64,000 bases of DNA, taken from NCBI RefSeq assembly GCF_029625295.1, contig NZ_CP121112.1:2046001-2110000 (forward strand), read 5' to 3'. The notes under the pieces are model-generated. The model did not search any database, was not told where the DNA came from, and saw only the letters and a list, made by a program, of their open reading frames with translations. A program made the translations under genes and the position numbers. The first letter of the stretch is position 1, and each line of letters opens with the position of its first letter. This DNA comes from Flavobacterium gyeonganense. Lineage in GTDB: Bacteria > Bacteroidota > Bacteroidia > Flavobacteriales > Flavobacteriaceae. Positions 1 to 8,845 of this stretch are shown here, piece by piece.

Positions 1-656
1 GCCTGATGAACAGTAAAAGTAAGATGGTTTCCTAAACCTACCGGAAACATTCCGTAACGGACCATTTTCCATGAATTATTAATACTAACCGGCACTACAT
101 ACGCAGAAGGCGCATATTTACATAAAATTTTTAAGCCGCTTTGCGCAAATTCTTTAGGTTTTCCGGTTTTGCTGCGCGTTCCTTCAGGAAAAATGACAGC
201 AGATCTGGTATTCTTTTCGATATATTCTGACAAGCCTTTGATTACAGGAATCGCTTGTTTAGGGTCTTTACGGTCAATTAGCACTGATCCTCCATGTTTC
301 AAATTGAAAGAAACACTCGGTATTCCGCTGCCTAACTCTTTCTTACTTACAAATTTACAATGAAAACGTCTAAAGTACCAAATCATTGCCACGATATCAT
401 ACATACTTTGGTGATTGGCTACAAAAATAATCGGAACACCTTTCGGTATTGTATCTACACCGGTAACTTTATAAGTCGTTCCTACAAGCCTGGTACAGCT
501 TAAAAGACCTAAATTTAAGTAATCAACACTTTTTTTATGAGCCTGATAACCAAAAAGATTAAGGCAAATCCATTGTATCGGATGAAAAATCACCAAACAC
601 AATCCAAAACATAAATAATAAATTACGGAGATTGGATATGAAATTATCTTTTGCAT
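1..656 (-). CDS. 1-acyl-sn-glycerol-3-phosphate acyltransferase, PlsC family (3' end cut by window)
   Basis: Reading the minus strand from the ATG at 654-656 gives 218 uninterrupted codons running off the left edge, so the C-terminus is missing. The protein begins with a hydrophobic segment (about residues 5-25). It has the PlsC hallmarks: the H-x4-D catalytic motif in NHQSMYD (near residue 85) and the substrate-binding FPEGTRS motif (near residue 157). The family transfers an acyl chain to lysophosphatidic acid at the inner membrane during phospholipid synthesis. A TAnnTTTG-type element (TACTTTTG) lies just upstream at 674-681, divergent from rnpA. A second, only distantly similar PlsC protein is encoded at 54704-55462, so the exact substrate of each is uncertain. 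Confidence 0.88.
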   Translation of the reverse strand, partial: MQKIISYPISVIYYLCFGLCLVIFHPIQWICLNLFGYQAHKKSVDYLNLGLLSCTRLVGTTYKVTGVDTIPKGVPIIFVANHQSMYDIVAMIWYFRRFHCKFVSKKELGSGIPSVSFNLKHGGSVLIDRKDPKQAIPVIKGLSEYIEKNTRSAVIFPEGTRSKTGKPKEFAQSGLKILCKYAPSAYVVPVSINNSWKMVRYGMFPVGLGNHLTFTVHQ

Positions 657-673
657 GCTTAAAAATTAAACGC

Positions 674-749
674 CAAAAGTAGTAAATATATTTTTAGCGG
701 TATAAAATTTGAAAACAATAACCGCTTTTATGGTTTAATTGTACCTTTG
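674..749. promoter_or_regulatory. Divergent promoter region between plsC-like gene and rnpA
   Basis: Two Bacteroidota -7 elements point away from each other: TACTTTTG on the minus strand (674-681) for the acyltransferase and TACCTTTG on the plus strand (742-749), 31 bp before the rnpA ATG. No well-spaced TTG -33 element was found for either, so these are weaker predictions than the promoters at 50529, 50912 and 57980. Confidence 0.45.
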
Positions 750-780
750 TGCCTCAAATTGCAAATTTTTTCTGAATTAA

Positions 781-1185
781 ATGAACTTCACCTATCCTAA
801 AAATGAACGCTTAAAGAGTAAAACCACCATTGGATTACTGTTTTCTGAAGGTAAATCGGTTTCAAAATATCCGTTGCGTTTGGTTTACTGTCAGGCGGAT
901 GAAAATTCAGAAGAAAAAATCAAAATTGGAGTATCGGTTTCTAAAAAATATTTCAAAAAAGCCGTAGATCGCAATTACTTTAAAAGGGTTTTAAGAGAAA
1001 CATATCGATTGAATAAAAATTTGCTTTTAGAGAATGTTCAAGAACCTTATTCATTGATGTTTTTCTATCAGACGAAAGACAAGTTATCTTACGAAGAAAT
1101 CAATATCAAAACAGTTCAGTTGTTTGAGAAATTTCTGCAGCAGGTTAATAAAATTCAGGATTTGGATAAAAAATCAGAATTATAA
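781..1185 (+). CDS. rnpA: Ribonuclease P protein component
   Basis: A 134-residue basic protein, close to the usual RnpA length of about 110-130. It contains the family signature around the conserved R-N-x-x-K-R core (AVDRNYFKRVLRE, near residues 60-72). RnpA binds the RNase P catalytic RNA and helps it recognise the 5' leader of precursor tRNAs. The common rpmH neighbour is absent; here the gene sits between a divergent PlsC-like gene and an S41 protease. The N-terminal FTYPKNERLKS resembles the normal start of the family, which supports the ATG at 781. The TACCTTTG element at 742-749 is the likely promoter. Confidence 0.95.
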   Translation: MNFTYPKNERLKSKTTIGLLFSEGKSVSKYPLRLVYCQADENSEEKIKIGVSVSKKYFKKAVDRNYFKRVLRETYRLNKNLLLENVQEPYSLMFFYQTKDKLSYEEINIKTVQLFEKFLQQVNKIQDLDKKSEL

Positions 1186-1293
1186 ACCTTGTCATCAACA
1201 TCTTTGAATTGAGCTGCTTAGAATCATTCATACAAGTCTCCTTAATTAATGTTTTTATTCTTATTTTAGTACACTATAATTTAATTCACAATT

Positions 1294-2931
1294 ATGCACC
1301 CTTATTTCAAAAAGAAATTCATCATAACAGCCGCTGCAGCAGGATTTTTATTTATTGGAACCAGTTTCAAAGAAGACTTTTTTGAAATTGCCAAACAAAT
1401 AGAAATTTTCACGACCTTATTTAAAGCCGTTAATACCAATTATGTCGATGAAACCAATCCGGGTGACCTGATGGACAAGGGTATTAAAAGCATGCTGGGA
1501 AGTTTAGATCCTTACACCGTTTATTTTAATGAACAGGATGTTGTTAATTTTAAAATCAACAATACTGGTGAATATACAGGGATTGGTGCAATGATTGCCC
1601 GTAAGAAAGACCGTTTAATTGTTCGCGAACCTTATAAAAATTATCCGGCAGATAAAGCCGGGTTAAAAGCAGGCGACGAAATTATTCAGATTGGCGATGT
1701 TTTGATTGCTGATTTTAAGGATGACGCTTCACAATTGCTGAAAGGAACAAAAAATACTAAAATCAAAATAAAATACCTGCGTCAGGGAAAAACGTATACT
1801 ACAGACCTTGTTTTGGATGAAGTTGATATTAAATCAGTTCCGTTTTATGGAAAAATTGATGATAAAACCGGGTATATTGTTTTGGCACATTTTAGCAGAA
1901 AAGCAGCGTTTGAAGTAAAAGAAGCTCTTGAAAAACTTAAAAGTGACGGCGCTACACAGATTGTATTGGACTTAAGAGGAAATCCTGGCGGACTATTAAA
2001 TGAAGCTATTGATATCTGTAATTTATTTGTTCCAAAAAATGAAGTAATTGTAACTACAAAATCCAGAATTGAAAAACACAACAATACTTACAAGACAACC
2101 AAAGAGCCTATAGACACTCAGATTCCGCTAGCCATTTTAGTAAATGGAAAAAGTGCTTCGGCATCAGAGATTGTTTCGGGAGCTTTACAGGATCTGGATC
2201 GTGCTGTAATTTTAGGAAGCCGCAGTTTTGGAAAAGGTCTGGTTCAGCGCACTGTTGAATTAACATACGGAACACAGTTAAAAGTAACTATTTCACGTTA
2301 CTATACTCCTTCAGGACGTTGCATTCAGGCATTGGATTATTCGCATAAAGACAAAAATGGTGTAGCCCAAAAAACAGATTCTAAAAACTTTAATGCTTTT
2401 AAAACCAGAAAAGGAAGAACAGTTTATGATGGCGGCGGCGTTTTGCCGGATATTGAACTGGATGAAACCAAAATGAGTCCGATTACAAATGCGCTATTAA
2501 AAAATGACGGGATTTTTGATTATGCGACTACTTACTATTATAAAAACCCAAATTTGGGAGATAAAATTCCAATCATCACAGATGCTGATTATACTGCTTT
2601 CAAGCAATATTTAAAATTCAACAAGTTTACTTTCGATACAGAAACTGAACTGGCATTGAAAAACACTTTGGCAGCTGCCAAAAATGAAGAAATAGACGAA
2701 GCAATTGTTATCGAATACAAGCAGTTATTAAATGCACTTGAAAAAAGTGAAACCACATTATTAGACAAAAACCAAAAGGAAATTAAAAACCTGATTTTAG
2801 AGGAACTTATAAAAAGGTATCAATATCAGGAAGGATTATATCAATATTATATTAAAAACAATTCAGAAATTAAAAAAGCTGTAAACGTGTTAAACAATCA
2901 AACTGAGTATAAAACCATTTTAAAAATGTAA
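1294..2931 (+). CDS. S41 family C-terminal processing peptidase with PDZ domain
   Basis: A 545-residue protein with an N-terminal export or anchor segment (residues 8-25), a PDZ domain at about 91-180 (GIGAMI start, KAGLKAGDEI core) and a tail-specific protease domain. The catalytic Ser-Lys dyad is visible as NGKSASASEIVSGA (serine near residue 289) and SFGKGLVQ (lysine near 315). The family (CtpA/Prc) cleaves C-terminal regions of periplasmic substrates. The region after about residue 400 is a Bacteroidota-style extension of mostly helical, charged sequence. It is 108 bp downstream of rnpA and may be co-transcribed. The OmpA-like remnant follows after 3 bp. Confidence 0.9.
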   Translation: MHPYFKKKFIITAAAAGFLFIGTSFKEDFFEIAKQIEIFTTLFKAVNTNYVDETNPGDLMDKGIKSMLGSLDPYTVYFNEQDVVNFKINNTGEYTGIGAMIARKKDRLIVREPYKNYPADKAGLKAGDEIIQIGDVLIADFKDDASQLLKGTKNTKIKIKYLRQGKTYTTDLVLDEVDIKSVPFYGKIDDKTGYIVLAHFSRKAAFEVKEALEKLKSDGATQIVLDLRGNPGGLLNEAIDICNLFVPKNEVIVTTKSRIEKHNNTYKTTKEPIDTQIPLAILVNGKSASASEIVSGALQDLDRAVILGSRSFGKGLVQRTVELTYGTQLKVTISRYYTPSGRCIQALDYSHKDKNGVAQKTDSKNFNAFKTRKGRTVYDGGGVLPDIELDETKMSPITNALLKNDGIFDYATTYYYKNPNLGDKIPIITDADYTAFKQYLKFNKFTFDTETELALKNTLAAAKNEEIDEAIVIEYKQLLNALEKSETTLLDKNQKEIKNLILEELIKRYQYQEGLYQYYIKNNSEIKKAVNVLNNQTEYKTILKM

Positions 2932-2934
2932 AAG

Positions 2935-3181
2935 ATGAAACTTGGCAGCTCCCTATTTCTGTTATTTATTTACAATTTATGGGCGCAGCAAAAACCCATC
3001 GAAACCATTTATTTTGATTTTGATAAATATATACTTAGCAGTCAGCAAACCAAAGTCATATTTGGCATCGAAAAAAATATCTAAAAGCCGTATGACCTAC
3101 CAGGGCTGCGGAAACAAATATCCTCTTGGAAAGGGTGATAATTTAGATCGCCGTGTTGAATTTAAAATTACTAAGATTTAA
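2935..3181 (+). pseudogene. Decayed OmpA-family envelope protein gene
   Basis: The ATG at 2935 starts a 49-codon ORF ending at 3084. It has an export signal followed by IYFDFDKYILSSQ, which matches the start of an OmpA C-terminal (peptidoglycan-binding) domain. Immediately after, in another frame, 3085-3181 encodes RMTYQGCGN and DNLDRRVEFKI, the end of the same fold (the usual N-R-R-V-E-F motif). The frame break falls in an A7 run at 3071-3077; with six As the two parts join into 81 residues. Even then the middle of the domain (the segment with the conserved D and the LS..RA helix) is missing, so there is an internal deletion as well. A functional short protein is possible but unlikely. Confidence 0.7.
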
Positions 3182-3624
3182 TTAAGCTGCATCTCAATAT
3201 GCGGAATATCATCCTCAAGATACATTTCACTCGTTTGTACGAACCCGTGGCTTTCGTAGAATTTTTTCAGATATAACTGTGCCCCAATTGTAATTTTATC
3301 TTTTCCAAAATTGGATTTTATCGCTGCAATAGCTTCTCTCATTAAATCATGACCCCATTTTCTGTCACGATAATTTACATCGACAACGACCCTGCCAATT
3401 GAAGCATTATCAAAACTAATCCCGGCATCAAATAAGCGTACATAAGCCACTATTTTATCATCATATTCGCCAATTAGGTGTAAAGCTTTCTTGTCTTTAC
3501 CATCAATATCCAAATAAACGCAATTTTGCTCCACTACAAAGATTTCACTTCTTAGTTTCAATAAATCATATAGCTCATGAACAGTTAATGCCTCAAAAGG
3601 CTTTATTTTCCATTTTAATTCCAT
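3178..3624 (-). CDS. GNAT family N-acetyltransferase, ElaA-like
   Basis: A 148-residue protein that starts like ElaA: LRSEIFVVEQNCVYLDIDG (residues about 26-44), with a conserved His a few residues later. The acetyl-CoA-binding segment is near residues 85-97 (RVVVDVNYRDRKWG), although the usual Q/R-x-x-G-x-G/A loop is altered. GNAT enzymes move an acetyl group from acetyl-CoA to an amine; the ElaA substrate is not established. The stop codon region overlaps by a few bases the end of the convergent OmpA remnant. The start ATG at 3622-3624 is the only one that retains the ElaA N-terminus. Confidence 0.85.
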   Translation of the reverse strand: MELKWKIKPFEALTVHELYDLLKLRSEIFVVEQNCVYLDIDGKDKKALHLIGEYDDKIVAYVRLFDAGISFDNASIGRVVVDVNYRDRKWGHDLMREAIAAIKSNFGKDKITIGAQLYLKKFYESHGFVQTSEMYLEDDIPHIEMQLN

Positions 3625-3713
3625 TGCGTATTATTTTATTACTTATTCTAATTAAAAAGAGCCAAATTAATTTAAAAAAACTGAAACAGAAAGAATAATT
3701 CGTTTCAAAAAAA

Positions 3714-3738
3714 TCCCGATTACATGACGCAATCGGGA
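3714..3738 (-). terminator. Rho-independent terminator of the DUF1579-like gene
   Basis: An 8-bp perfect stem TCCCGATT/AATCGGGA (3714-3721 with 3731-3738) and a 9-nt loop. On the minus strand it is followed by a run of seven Ts (3707-3713), 35 bp after the stop codon of the gene at 3773-4411. Confidence 0.85.
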
Positions 3739-3772
3739 AATTATTTAGTTTTTAAAAGGTATATGGTTCAGG

Positions 3773-4411
3773 CTATTTCTTCTTCATAATGATTTCCATG
3801 CTTTTATATTCCTTATCATTTTTTGTATCGTACATTTCCATTTTACGTGTTCTAGCATCCACGATAGTGTAGACTTCACGATATGGTGTTTTTTTTCCGT
3901 TTATCGGATTTACCATGTCGCCTTTAAGTTCCATACTTTTTGTCTTTTCATCATATTTTCCTGTGGCAACCATCATACCGGTTCCCATGTTATCAATAAA
4001 AGTAGTGGTATATTCTTTACTTGCATTGTTATAGGCTAGTGTAGATTTTCCTTCAAATGGCTGTCCCATCATCGTTCCCTTGTAATTGGCTTCCTGATAA
4101 CGGCCACCGAGGATCATTTTTATATTTGCCGTAGAACTTGCCTTTTCAGGTTTACCTCCTTCCTCTTCCCAAAAAGTCATATCACAATTCCATGTTCCGG
4201 TCTCATCTGCCATCATTTTATGAGGAGAACCCGGTGTTGCATAATCCATCCAGGCTTTCATTTGTGCAGCAGAATCTAAAGGTTTTTCAGCCATTGTATC
4301 TTCTGCTTTTATGCTATCGGCAGGATTAGTAGTTTCTAATACCGTTTTTACTTCTTTTTTACAGGAAGAAAAACACAAAACTAATATCAGTGTTATAAAC
4401 AAGTTTTTCAT
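3773..4411 (-). CDS. DUF1579-type lipoprotein
   Basis: A 212-residue protein with a lipoprotein signal (hydrophobic stretch then FSSCKKE, lipobox Cys at 17), so it is likely anchored in the envelope. From about residue 60 it matches the DUF1579 pattern: HKMMADETGTWNC at the start, a central GGRYQEANYKGTMMG motif and DNMGTGMM further on. The family forms a beta-barrel-like fold of unknown function. It is a single-gene unit: a terminator follows at 3714-3738 and TACTTTTG at 4440-4447 is a plausible -7 promoter element. Family assignment comes from recognised motifs; function is unknown. Confidence 0.8.
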   Translation of the reverse strand: MKNLFITLILVLCFSSCKKEVKTVLETTNPADSIKAEDTMAEKPLDSAAQMKAWMDYATPGSPHKMMADETGTWNCDMTFWEEEGGKPEKASSTANIKMILGGRYQEANYKGTMMGQPFEGKSTLAYNNASKEYTTTFIDNMGTGMMVATGKYDEKTKSMELKGDMVNPINGKKTPYREVYTIVDARTRKMEMYDTKNDKEYKSMEIIMKKK

Positions 4412-4439
4412 AATTATCTGATTAAGTGTTAATTATAAC

Positions 4440-4447
4440 CAAAAGTA
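4440..4447 (-). promoter_or_regulatory. Predicted -7 element of the DUF1579-like gene
   Basis: TACTTTTG on the minus strand matches TAnnTTTG, 28 bp before the ATG. No TTG -33 element at the usual distance was seen. Confidence 0.4.
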
Positions 4448-4460
4448 CGAAAAATAAAAT

Positions 4461-5435
4461 TTATCTCTTCTCTATTTTGACTGATTTTATAATGGCTTCT
4501 AATTCTAACATTAAATCCCGTTCCTGATTTGATGGTGAATAACAGAAACCTTCAATGACCAAAATTCGATTGTAAGCTTCATCAATTATGGCGTAATTGA
4601 TAAAAGGTCCTGTCATAAAATCGTTTTTTAATTCCCAGGTTCCTTTGGTTTCAAAAGCCTTTTTACCGTTTAAATTTGTAATTGAGAAATAAGGCGCATA
4701 ATCTTCGCCCGTAATCATATGTGTATTGGGTTCACGCCCTTTAATGTAATGCCCTACAGAGTCACGCATTCTGATAATATTACCTACAACGTCAAGATTT
4801 TTAGTAAGCCCGTTTAACGGAATCTGATAAATAAGCAGGCTTGTATTACCACTAATAATTTCTTTTTTAAGCCAGATGAAATTTTTTTTGTGCAGCATAT
4901 ATTCATATCCGACCGGGATTTGAAGATCAATATGAAACTTATTTTTAATAACGGCAGGATTCAAAAGTGATTTGCTGTTATCCTGCTGTACTTTCTTGAT
5001 CTCGGTTTCCCGAATTGCCCGAATAATTTCTGGAGAATTCATTTCGATACTGCAAATGAGGTCTTCAATTGATTTTCCGTAGATCCTGAAAGTATTGTGA
5101 GGCAAAGTTTTATCATTGGTTTTAACCTCAAATTTGTCTACGGCTGACTTTTTAACTACAATAATACTTCGGCTATCGGTTACAAAACCTTCAAGGAGTT
5201 TTGCCGGATATTGATTGATTGTAAACAAGGGCTCTTCTTGTGTAAGACCCAAAACCGGTGAAGCAAATTTATTTCGGATGCTGTCACCAACTTCGCCATA
5301 CCACAACTGATCGTCAATAATGATAGAAATTGTATTAGTTTTTCCTGGTTTTTCCTTTTCCTTGTTTTCGTTCTTTTGAAAACAGGAAACCAGTAAAACG
5401 CAAACTAGCAGAAACAAAAAATGGGTTTTATTCAT
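4461..5435 (-). CDS. DUF4837-type lipoprotein
   Basis: A 324-residue protein with a clear lipoprotein signal peptide (LLVSCFQKN, Cys near residue 18). The rest resembles the Bacteroidota-specific DUF4837 family: an early IIIDDQLWYGEVGDSIR segment, a middle region with hydrophobic strands, and a conserved end with KGTWELKNDFMTGPF and VIEGFCYSP. The function of the family is not known. It lies 47 bp downstream of the MltD-like gene on the same strand and may be read with it, although TAAATTTG at 5461-5468 offers a separate -7 element. No enzyme motif is visible. Confidence 0.78.
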   Translation of the reverse strand: MNKTHFLFLLVCVLLVSCFQKNENKEKEKPGKTNTISIIIDDQLWYGEVGDSIRNKFASPVLGLTQEEPLFTINQYPAKLLEGFVTDSRSIIVVKKSAVDKFEVKTNDKTLPHNTFRIYGKSIEDLICSIEMNSPEIIRAIRETEIKKVQQDNSKSLLNPAVIKNKFHIDLQIPVGYEYMLHKKNFIWLKKEIISGNTSLLIYQIPLNGLTKNLDVVGNIIRMRDSVGHYIKGREPNTHMITGEDYAPYFSITNLNGKKAFETKGTWELKNDFMTGPFINYAIIDEAYNRILVIEGFCYSPSNQERDLMLELEAIIKSVKIEKR

Positions 5436-5460
5436 TTTTATACTTTTATGAAATAAAACC

Positions 5461-5468
5461 CAAATTTA
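5461..5468 (-). promoter_or_regulatory. Predicted -7 element upstream of the DUF4837-like gene
   Basis: TAAATTTG (minus strand) in the 47-bp gap between mltD and the DUF4837-like gene. No matching -33 TTG was found, so co-transcription with mltD remains possible. Confidence 0.35.
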
Positions 5469-5482
5469 GGTAAGATATTTTA

Positions 5483-7288
5483 TTATCCGTTTATTTTAAG
5501 CTTCATTCCTGGTTTAATATCCTCGTCTTTAATTCCGTTCCATTTTTTGATATCTGAAATGGTCACACCAGGATATTTTTTTGAAATACTATATAATGAA
5601 TCTCCTTTTTTAACATAATAATCTTCTCCAATAGATTTAGCAGAATTTGCTTTTTTCTTAAATGAATCAATTGAATTAGAAGCAACAGCAGTAGTTTCAA
5701 CAACAGTAGTTTCCTTTTTAGAAACGATTAAGGATTTGCCTAATGCCAGATTATTTGAGTTTAAGTTATTCCACTCTTTTAATTCTGCCAGTGTTACCCC
5801 GAATTTTTTAGCAATATTACCCAGATTATCTCCGCTTTTTACCACATATTCTACCTCAATTTCGTTTTTATCAGACGATTCAGCAGATGCAATTGCAGTT
5901 TCGACAGGTTTTTTAACTACTTCCTGAGCAGTTTTGGAAACTAAATCCTTAGGTTTTATTTTTAAAGATCTTCCTAATACCAGTGCGTTACTTTTAAGAT
6001 TGTTCCATTCTTTAATATCTGCTACAGCAACATCATACTTTTGGGCAATCGAACTTAAATTGTCTCCCTTTTGAACGATATAAGATTCAAGATCTAGCGG
6101 TTCAGGAACTTTTACTGGTTTTGCTTTTACTTTTGGAGTTAGTTTCTGTGCTAAACGAGAAGGCATTTTATAAATACCTGAATCATATTTTGCGTAAGCA
6201 TAAATTTTATCCTCGTTAGCTACAAAAGTGGCAACTTTATCTTTTGGCAAACGTAAAAAGTGCTGTTCATTTTGGTAATAAGGCACTACTTTTAATTTAT
6301 AGGAAGGATTAAGAAGTTCTAATTGAGATTGCGGCATGTCTAACAAATCAGCAATCTGCTTAAAAGTCATTTTTTCTTTGATACGGATAGTATCTGTTTC
6401 AAAGTTTTTCACAACAGCTCTTTCAGGGTTGATTCCGTGCTCTTTATGGAATTCGAAAAGGTACATTGTTGCTAAGAAAGCCGGTACATATCCTTGTGTT
6501 TCTTTTGGAAGAAAATTACGGATATCCCAGTATTTGGTTTTTCCGCCCGAGCGACGAATTGCTTTTGTTACATTTCCCGGACCTGAATTGTATGAAGCCA
6601 ATACCAGTTCCCAATCACCAAAAACACTGAACATTTTAGTCATGTATTCAGATGCGGCTGCAGTTGCTTTAAGAGGATCACTGCGCTCATCAATATAGGA
6701 ATCAATTTTAAGATCGTATTGTTTTCCTGTTCCGTACATGAATTGCCAAAGTCCTGTGGCACCCATTTTAGAAACTGCTTTAGGATTTAAAGCAGATTCT
6801 ACAACGGCTAAATATTTAATTTCCAGAGGAACATTTTGTTTTGCAAAAGCATCCTCAAATATTGGAAAGTAATATTCTGATAAAGCCATTAATCGGGAAA
6901 ACGATTTTTTACGATTCTTAAGAAATGACTTTATTATATTCTCCAGTCCCTGATTGTATTCTATTTCAAAAGGCGACTTTTCATTCATTACCTGAAGCCT
7001 TTGCTTTAAAAGCTCTGTTGGCAACTCCTGATCAACTGTAACATCTTTATTGATTGTCTGAATGTCCTTAGTTAAATCATCATAAATATCCAGACTTGTT
7101 AATTCATTCATCCAAAGACTATCAACACGAATGGCTAAGTCATTTTTTACGAATGATTTTTTTACTGAATCTAAGTACGAGATCTTTACATCAGGCTTTA
7201 TTTCAGTATCTGCTTTGACTACTTCTTGTGCAAAACCGGCTATTGAAAAAAAGACTGAAACCGCTAAGGAAATTTTTCTTATAATCAT
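5483..7288 (-). CDS. mltD: Membrane-bound lytic murein transglycosylase D-like, three LysM domains
   Basis: The ATG at 7288 is preferred over one ten codons upstream (7318) because it directly precedes a normal signal peptide (MIIRKIS..., cleaved near FAQE). The 601-residue protein has a transglycosylase (SLT) domain at about residues 140-260: VPLEIKYLAVVESALNP with the catalytic Glu, GATGLWQFM, and ASYNSGPGNV. Three C-terminal LysM domains follow, beginning YIVQKGDNL, YVVKSGDNL and YYVKKGDSL, which bind peptidoglycan. The enzyme cleaves glycan strands to 1,6-anhydro-muropeptides. Low-complexity linkers separate the LysM modules. It lies 111 bp after pgk, with TAAGTTTG at 7343-7350 as its own likely -7 element. 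Confidence 0.9.
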   Translation of the reverse strand: MIIRKISLAVSVFFSIAGFAQEVVKADTEIKPDVKISYLDSVKKSFVKNDLAIRVDSLWMNELTSLDIYDDLTKDIQTINKDVTVDQELPTELLKQRLQVMNEKSPFEIEYNQGLENIIKSFLKNRKKSFSRLMALSEYYFPIFEDAFAKQNVPLEIKYLAVVESALNPKAVSKMGATGLWQFMYGTGKQYDLKIDSYIDERSDPLKATAAASEYMTKMFSVFGDWELVLASYNSGPGNVTKAIRRSGGKTKYWDIRNFLPKETQGYVPAFLATMYLFEFHKEHGINPERAVVKNFETDTIRIKEKMTFKQIADLLDMPQSQLELLNPSYKLKVVPYYQNEQHFLRLPKDKVATFVANEDKIYAYAKYDSGIYKMPSRLAQKLTPKVKAKPVKVPEPLDLESYIVQKGDNLSSIAQKYDVAVADIKEWNNLKSNALVLGRSLKIKPKDLVSKTAQEVVKKPVETAIASAESSDKNEIEVEYVVKSGDNLGNIAKKFGVTLAELKEWNNLNSNNLALGKSLIVSKKETTVVETTAVASNSIDSFKKKANSAKSIGEDYYVKKGDSLYSISKKYPGVTISDIKKWNGIKDEDIKPGMKLKING

Positions 7289-7342
7289 ATAACATTTTTT
7301 TAAAATTCTATAATCCAAACAATTACAGAAATGGTATTTTTA

Positions 7343-7350
7343 CAAACTTA
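7343..7350 (-). promoter_or_regulatory. Predicted -7 element of the mltD-like gene
   Basis: TAAGTTTG on the minus strand in the pgk-mltD gap, 54 bp before the chosen ATG. No good -33 TTG was seen. Confidence 0.4.
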
Positions 7351-7399
7351 AGCAGAATAAGCGTAAAAATCGCTAAAAAAAATGTTAATTGTTGTTTTT

Positions 7400-8587
7400 T
7401 TAATCTTGAATAGCAGCAATACCAGGCAAAACACGTCCTTCTAACATTTCAAGCATTGCACCTCCACCGGTTGATACATAACTCATTTTGTCTTCAAAAC
7501 CAAATTGTTTTACAGCAGCAACAGAATCTCCACCACCAACTAAAGAGAACGCTCCTTTTGCAGTGGCCTCAGCAATATAATCACCTAAAGCGATAGTTCC
7601 TTTTGAGAAAGTTTCTATTTCAAAAACGCCCAAAGGACCATTCCATAAAATGGTTTTCGATTCTAAAATTACTTTTTTGAAGTTTTCCAAAGATTTAGGA
7701 CCTGCATCAAGACCTTGCCATCCATCAGGAATTGCTGTTACATCTACAACCTGAGTATTTGCAGTGTTTGAGAAATCATCAGCAGCAATTACATCAACCG
7801 GAATGTGAATCTGAACTCCTTTTTCTTTAGCTAATCTTAAAATCTCAAGTGCTAAGTCTTGTTTGTCATCTTCACAGATAGATTCTCCAATTTTTCCTCC
7901 TTGAGCTTTGATAAATGTAAAAGTCATCCCTCCACCAATAATCATGTGGTCAACTTTATCAAGTATATTTTCTATAACCGTGATTTTAGAAGAAACTTTA
8001 GAACCTCCTAAAACAGCAACAACCGGTTTTTCGCTATTATTCAATACTTTATTTAAACTGTCGATTTCTTTTGCCAATAATGTTCCAAAACATTTTTCAG
8101 TTGGGAAAAATTGTGCGATGATAGTTGTTGAAGCGTGTGCTCTGTGAGCCGTTCCAAAAGCATCATTTACATAAATATCTCCAAGAGAAGCTAGTTCTTT
8201 AGCGAAAGCTACATCTCCAGCTTCTTCTTCAGCGTGAAAACGTAAATTTTCAAGTAAAAGGACTTCACCTGGTTTTAAATCTTTTGCCGCAGCCTGAGCA
8301 GGTTCTCCAATACAGTTTTCAGCAAACTGAACCTGTACACCTAAAATTTCAGAAGCTGTTTTTAAAATATGTTTTAACGAATATTTTTCTTCAGCACCTT
8401 TTGGTCTTCCTAGGTGTGACATCAAAATTACGCTTCCACCCTGAGCCAAAATAGCATCAATAGTTGGTTTTGCAGCTTCGATACGTGTTGCATCTGTTAC
8501 ATTGAAATTTTCATCCAAAGGCACATTAAAATCAACACGGATTATTGCTTTTTTATTTTTAAAATCGAAATCGTTTAGAGTTTTCAT
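7400..8587 (-). CDS. pgk: Phosphoglycerate kinase
   Basis: The ATG at 8587 gives 395 residues, the normal length. The open frame continues 29 codons upstream, but that part is not family-like and contains the promoter. Hallmarks: RVDFNVPL near residue 16 with the substrate-binding Asp and Asn, SHLGRPKG near 57-64, and the C-terminal nucleotide-binding [13 protein letters not shown] and [13 protein letters not shown]. It transfers phosphate from 1,3-bisphosphoglycerate to ADP in glycolysis. TATATTTG at 8623-8630 is the likely -7 element. It appears to be an ordinary housekeeping copy. Confidence 0.97.
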   Translation of the reverse strand: MKTLNDFDFKNKKAIIRVDFNVPLDENFNVTDATRIEAAKPTIDAILAQGGSVILMSHLGRPKGAEEKYSLKHILKTASEILGVQVQFAENCIGEPAQAAAKDLKPGEVLLLENLRFHAEEEAGDVAFAKELASLGDIYVNDAFGTAHRAHASTTIIAQFFPTEKCFGTLLAKEIDSLNKVLNNSEKPVVAVLGGSKVSSKITVIENILDKVDHMIIGGGMTFTFIKAQGGKIGESICEDDKQDLALEILRLAKEKGVQIHIPVDVIAADDFSNTANTQVVDVTAIPDGWQGLDAGPKSLENFKKVILESKTILWNGPLGVFEIETFSKGTIALGDYIAEATAKGAFSLVGGGDSVAAVKQFGFEDKMSYVSTGGGAMLEMLEGRVLPGIAAIQD

Positions 8588-8622
8588 TTGATAATTATTT
8601 ATGGTTTTTTTTGAAAGAAAAA

Positions 8623-8630
8623 CAAATATA
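8623..8630 (-). promoter_or_regulatory. Predicted -7 element of pgk
   Basis: TATATTTG (minus strand) matches TAnnTTTG, 35 bp before the pgk ATG. It lies inside the longer open frame, which supports the shorter start. Confidence 0.5.
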
Positions 8631-8775
8631 GAACTTTTACGGTTCTTATAAATTGGGATAAACCAAAAAACCAATAATTTAAAGAACGAAATCGTTATAA
8701 TTTCACAAATAAATTTCTTTATTAAATATTAAACACAAATTTTGCAATGAATTAGGTTATTGTCAGAGAAAAAAA

Positions 8776-8804
8776 GCCTTTTTTATTTATCAAATAAAAA
8801 AGGC
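8776..8804 (-). terminator. Rho-independent terminator of the dioxygenase-pirin operon
   Basis: A 13-bp perfect inverted repeat (8776-8788 with 8792-8804) and a 3-nt loop, followed on the minus strand by a seven-base T run (8769-8775). It lies 41 bp after the last gene (stop at 8846). Confidence 0.85.
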
Positions 8805-8845
8805 GAAAACAAGATGTGGTTTTTGTTTTTGGAAATAATAACAAA

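Noticed and set aside
8588..8674. Upstream extension of pgk by 29 codons
   Set aside because: The added residues do not match the family, and the region contains the -7 promoter element; the ATG at 8587 gives the standard protein.
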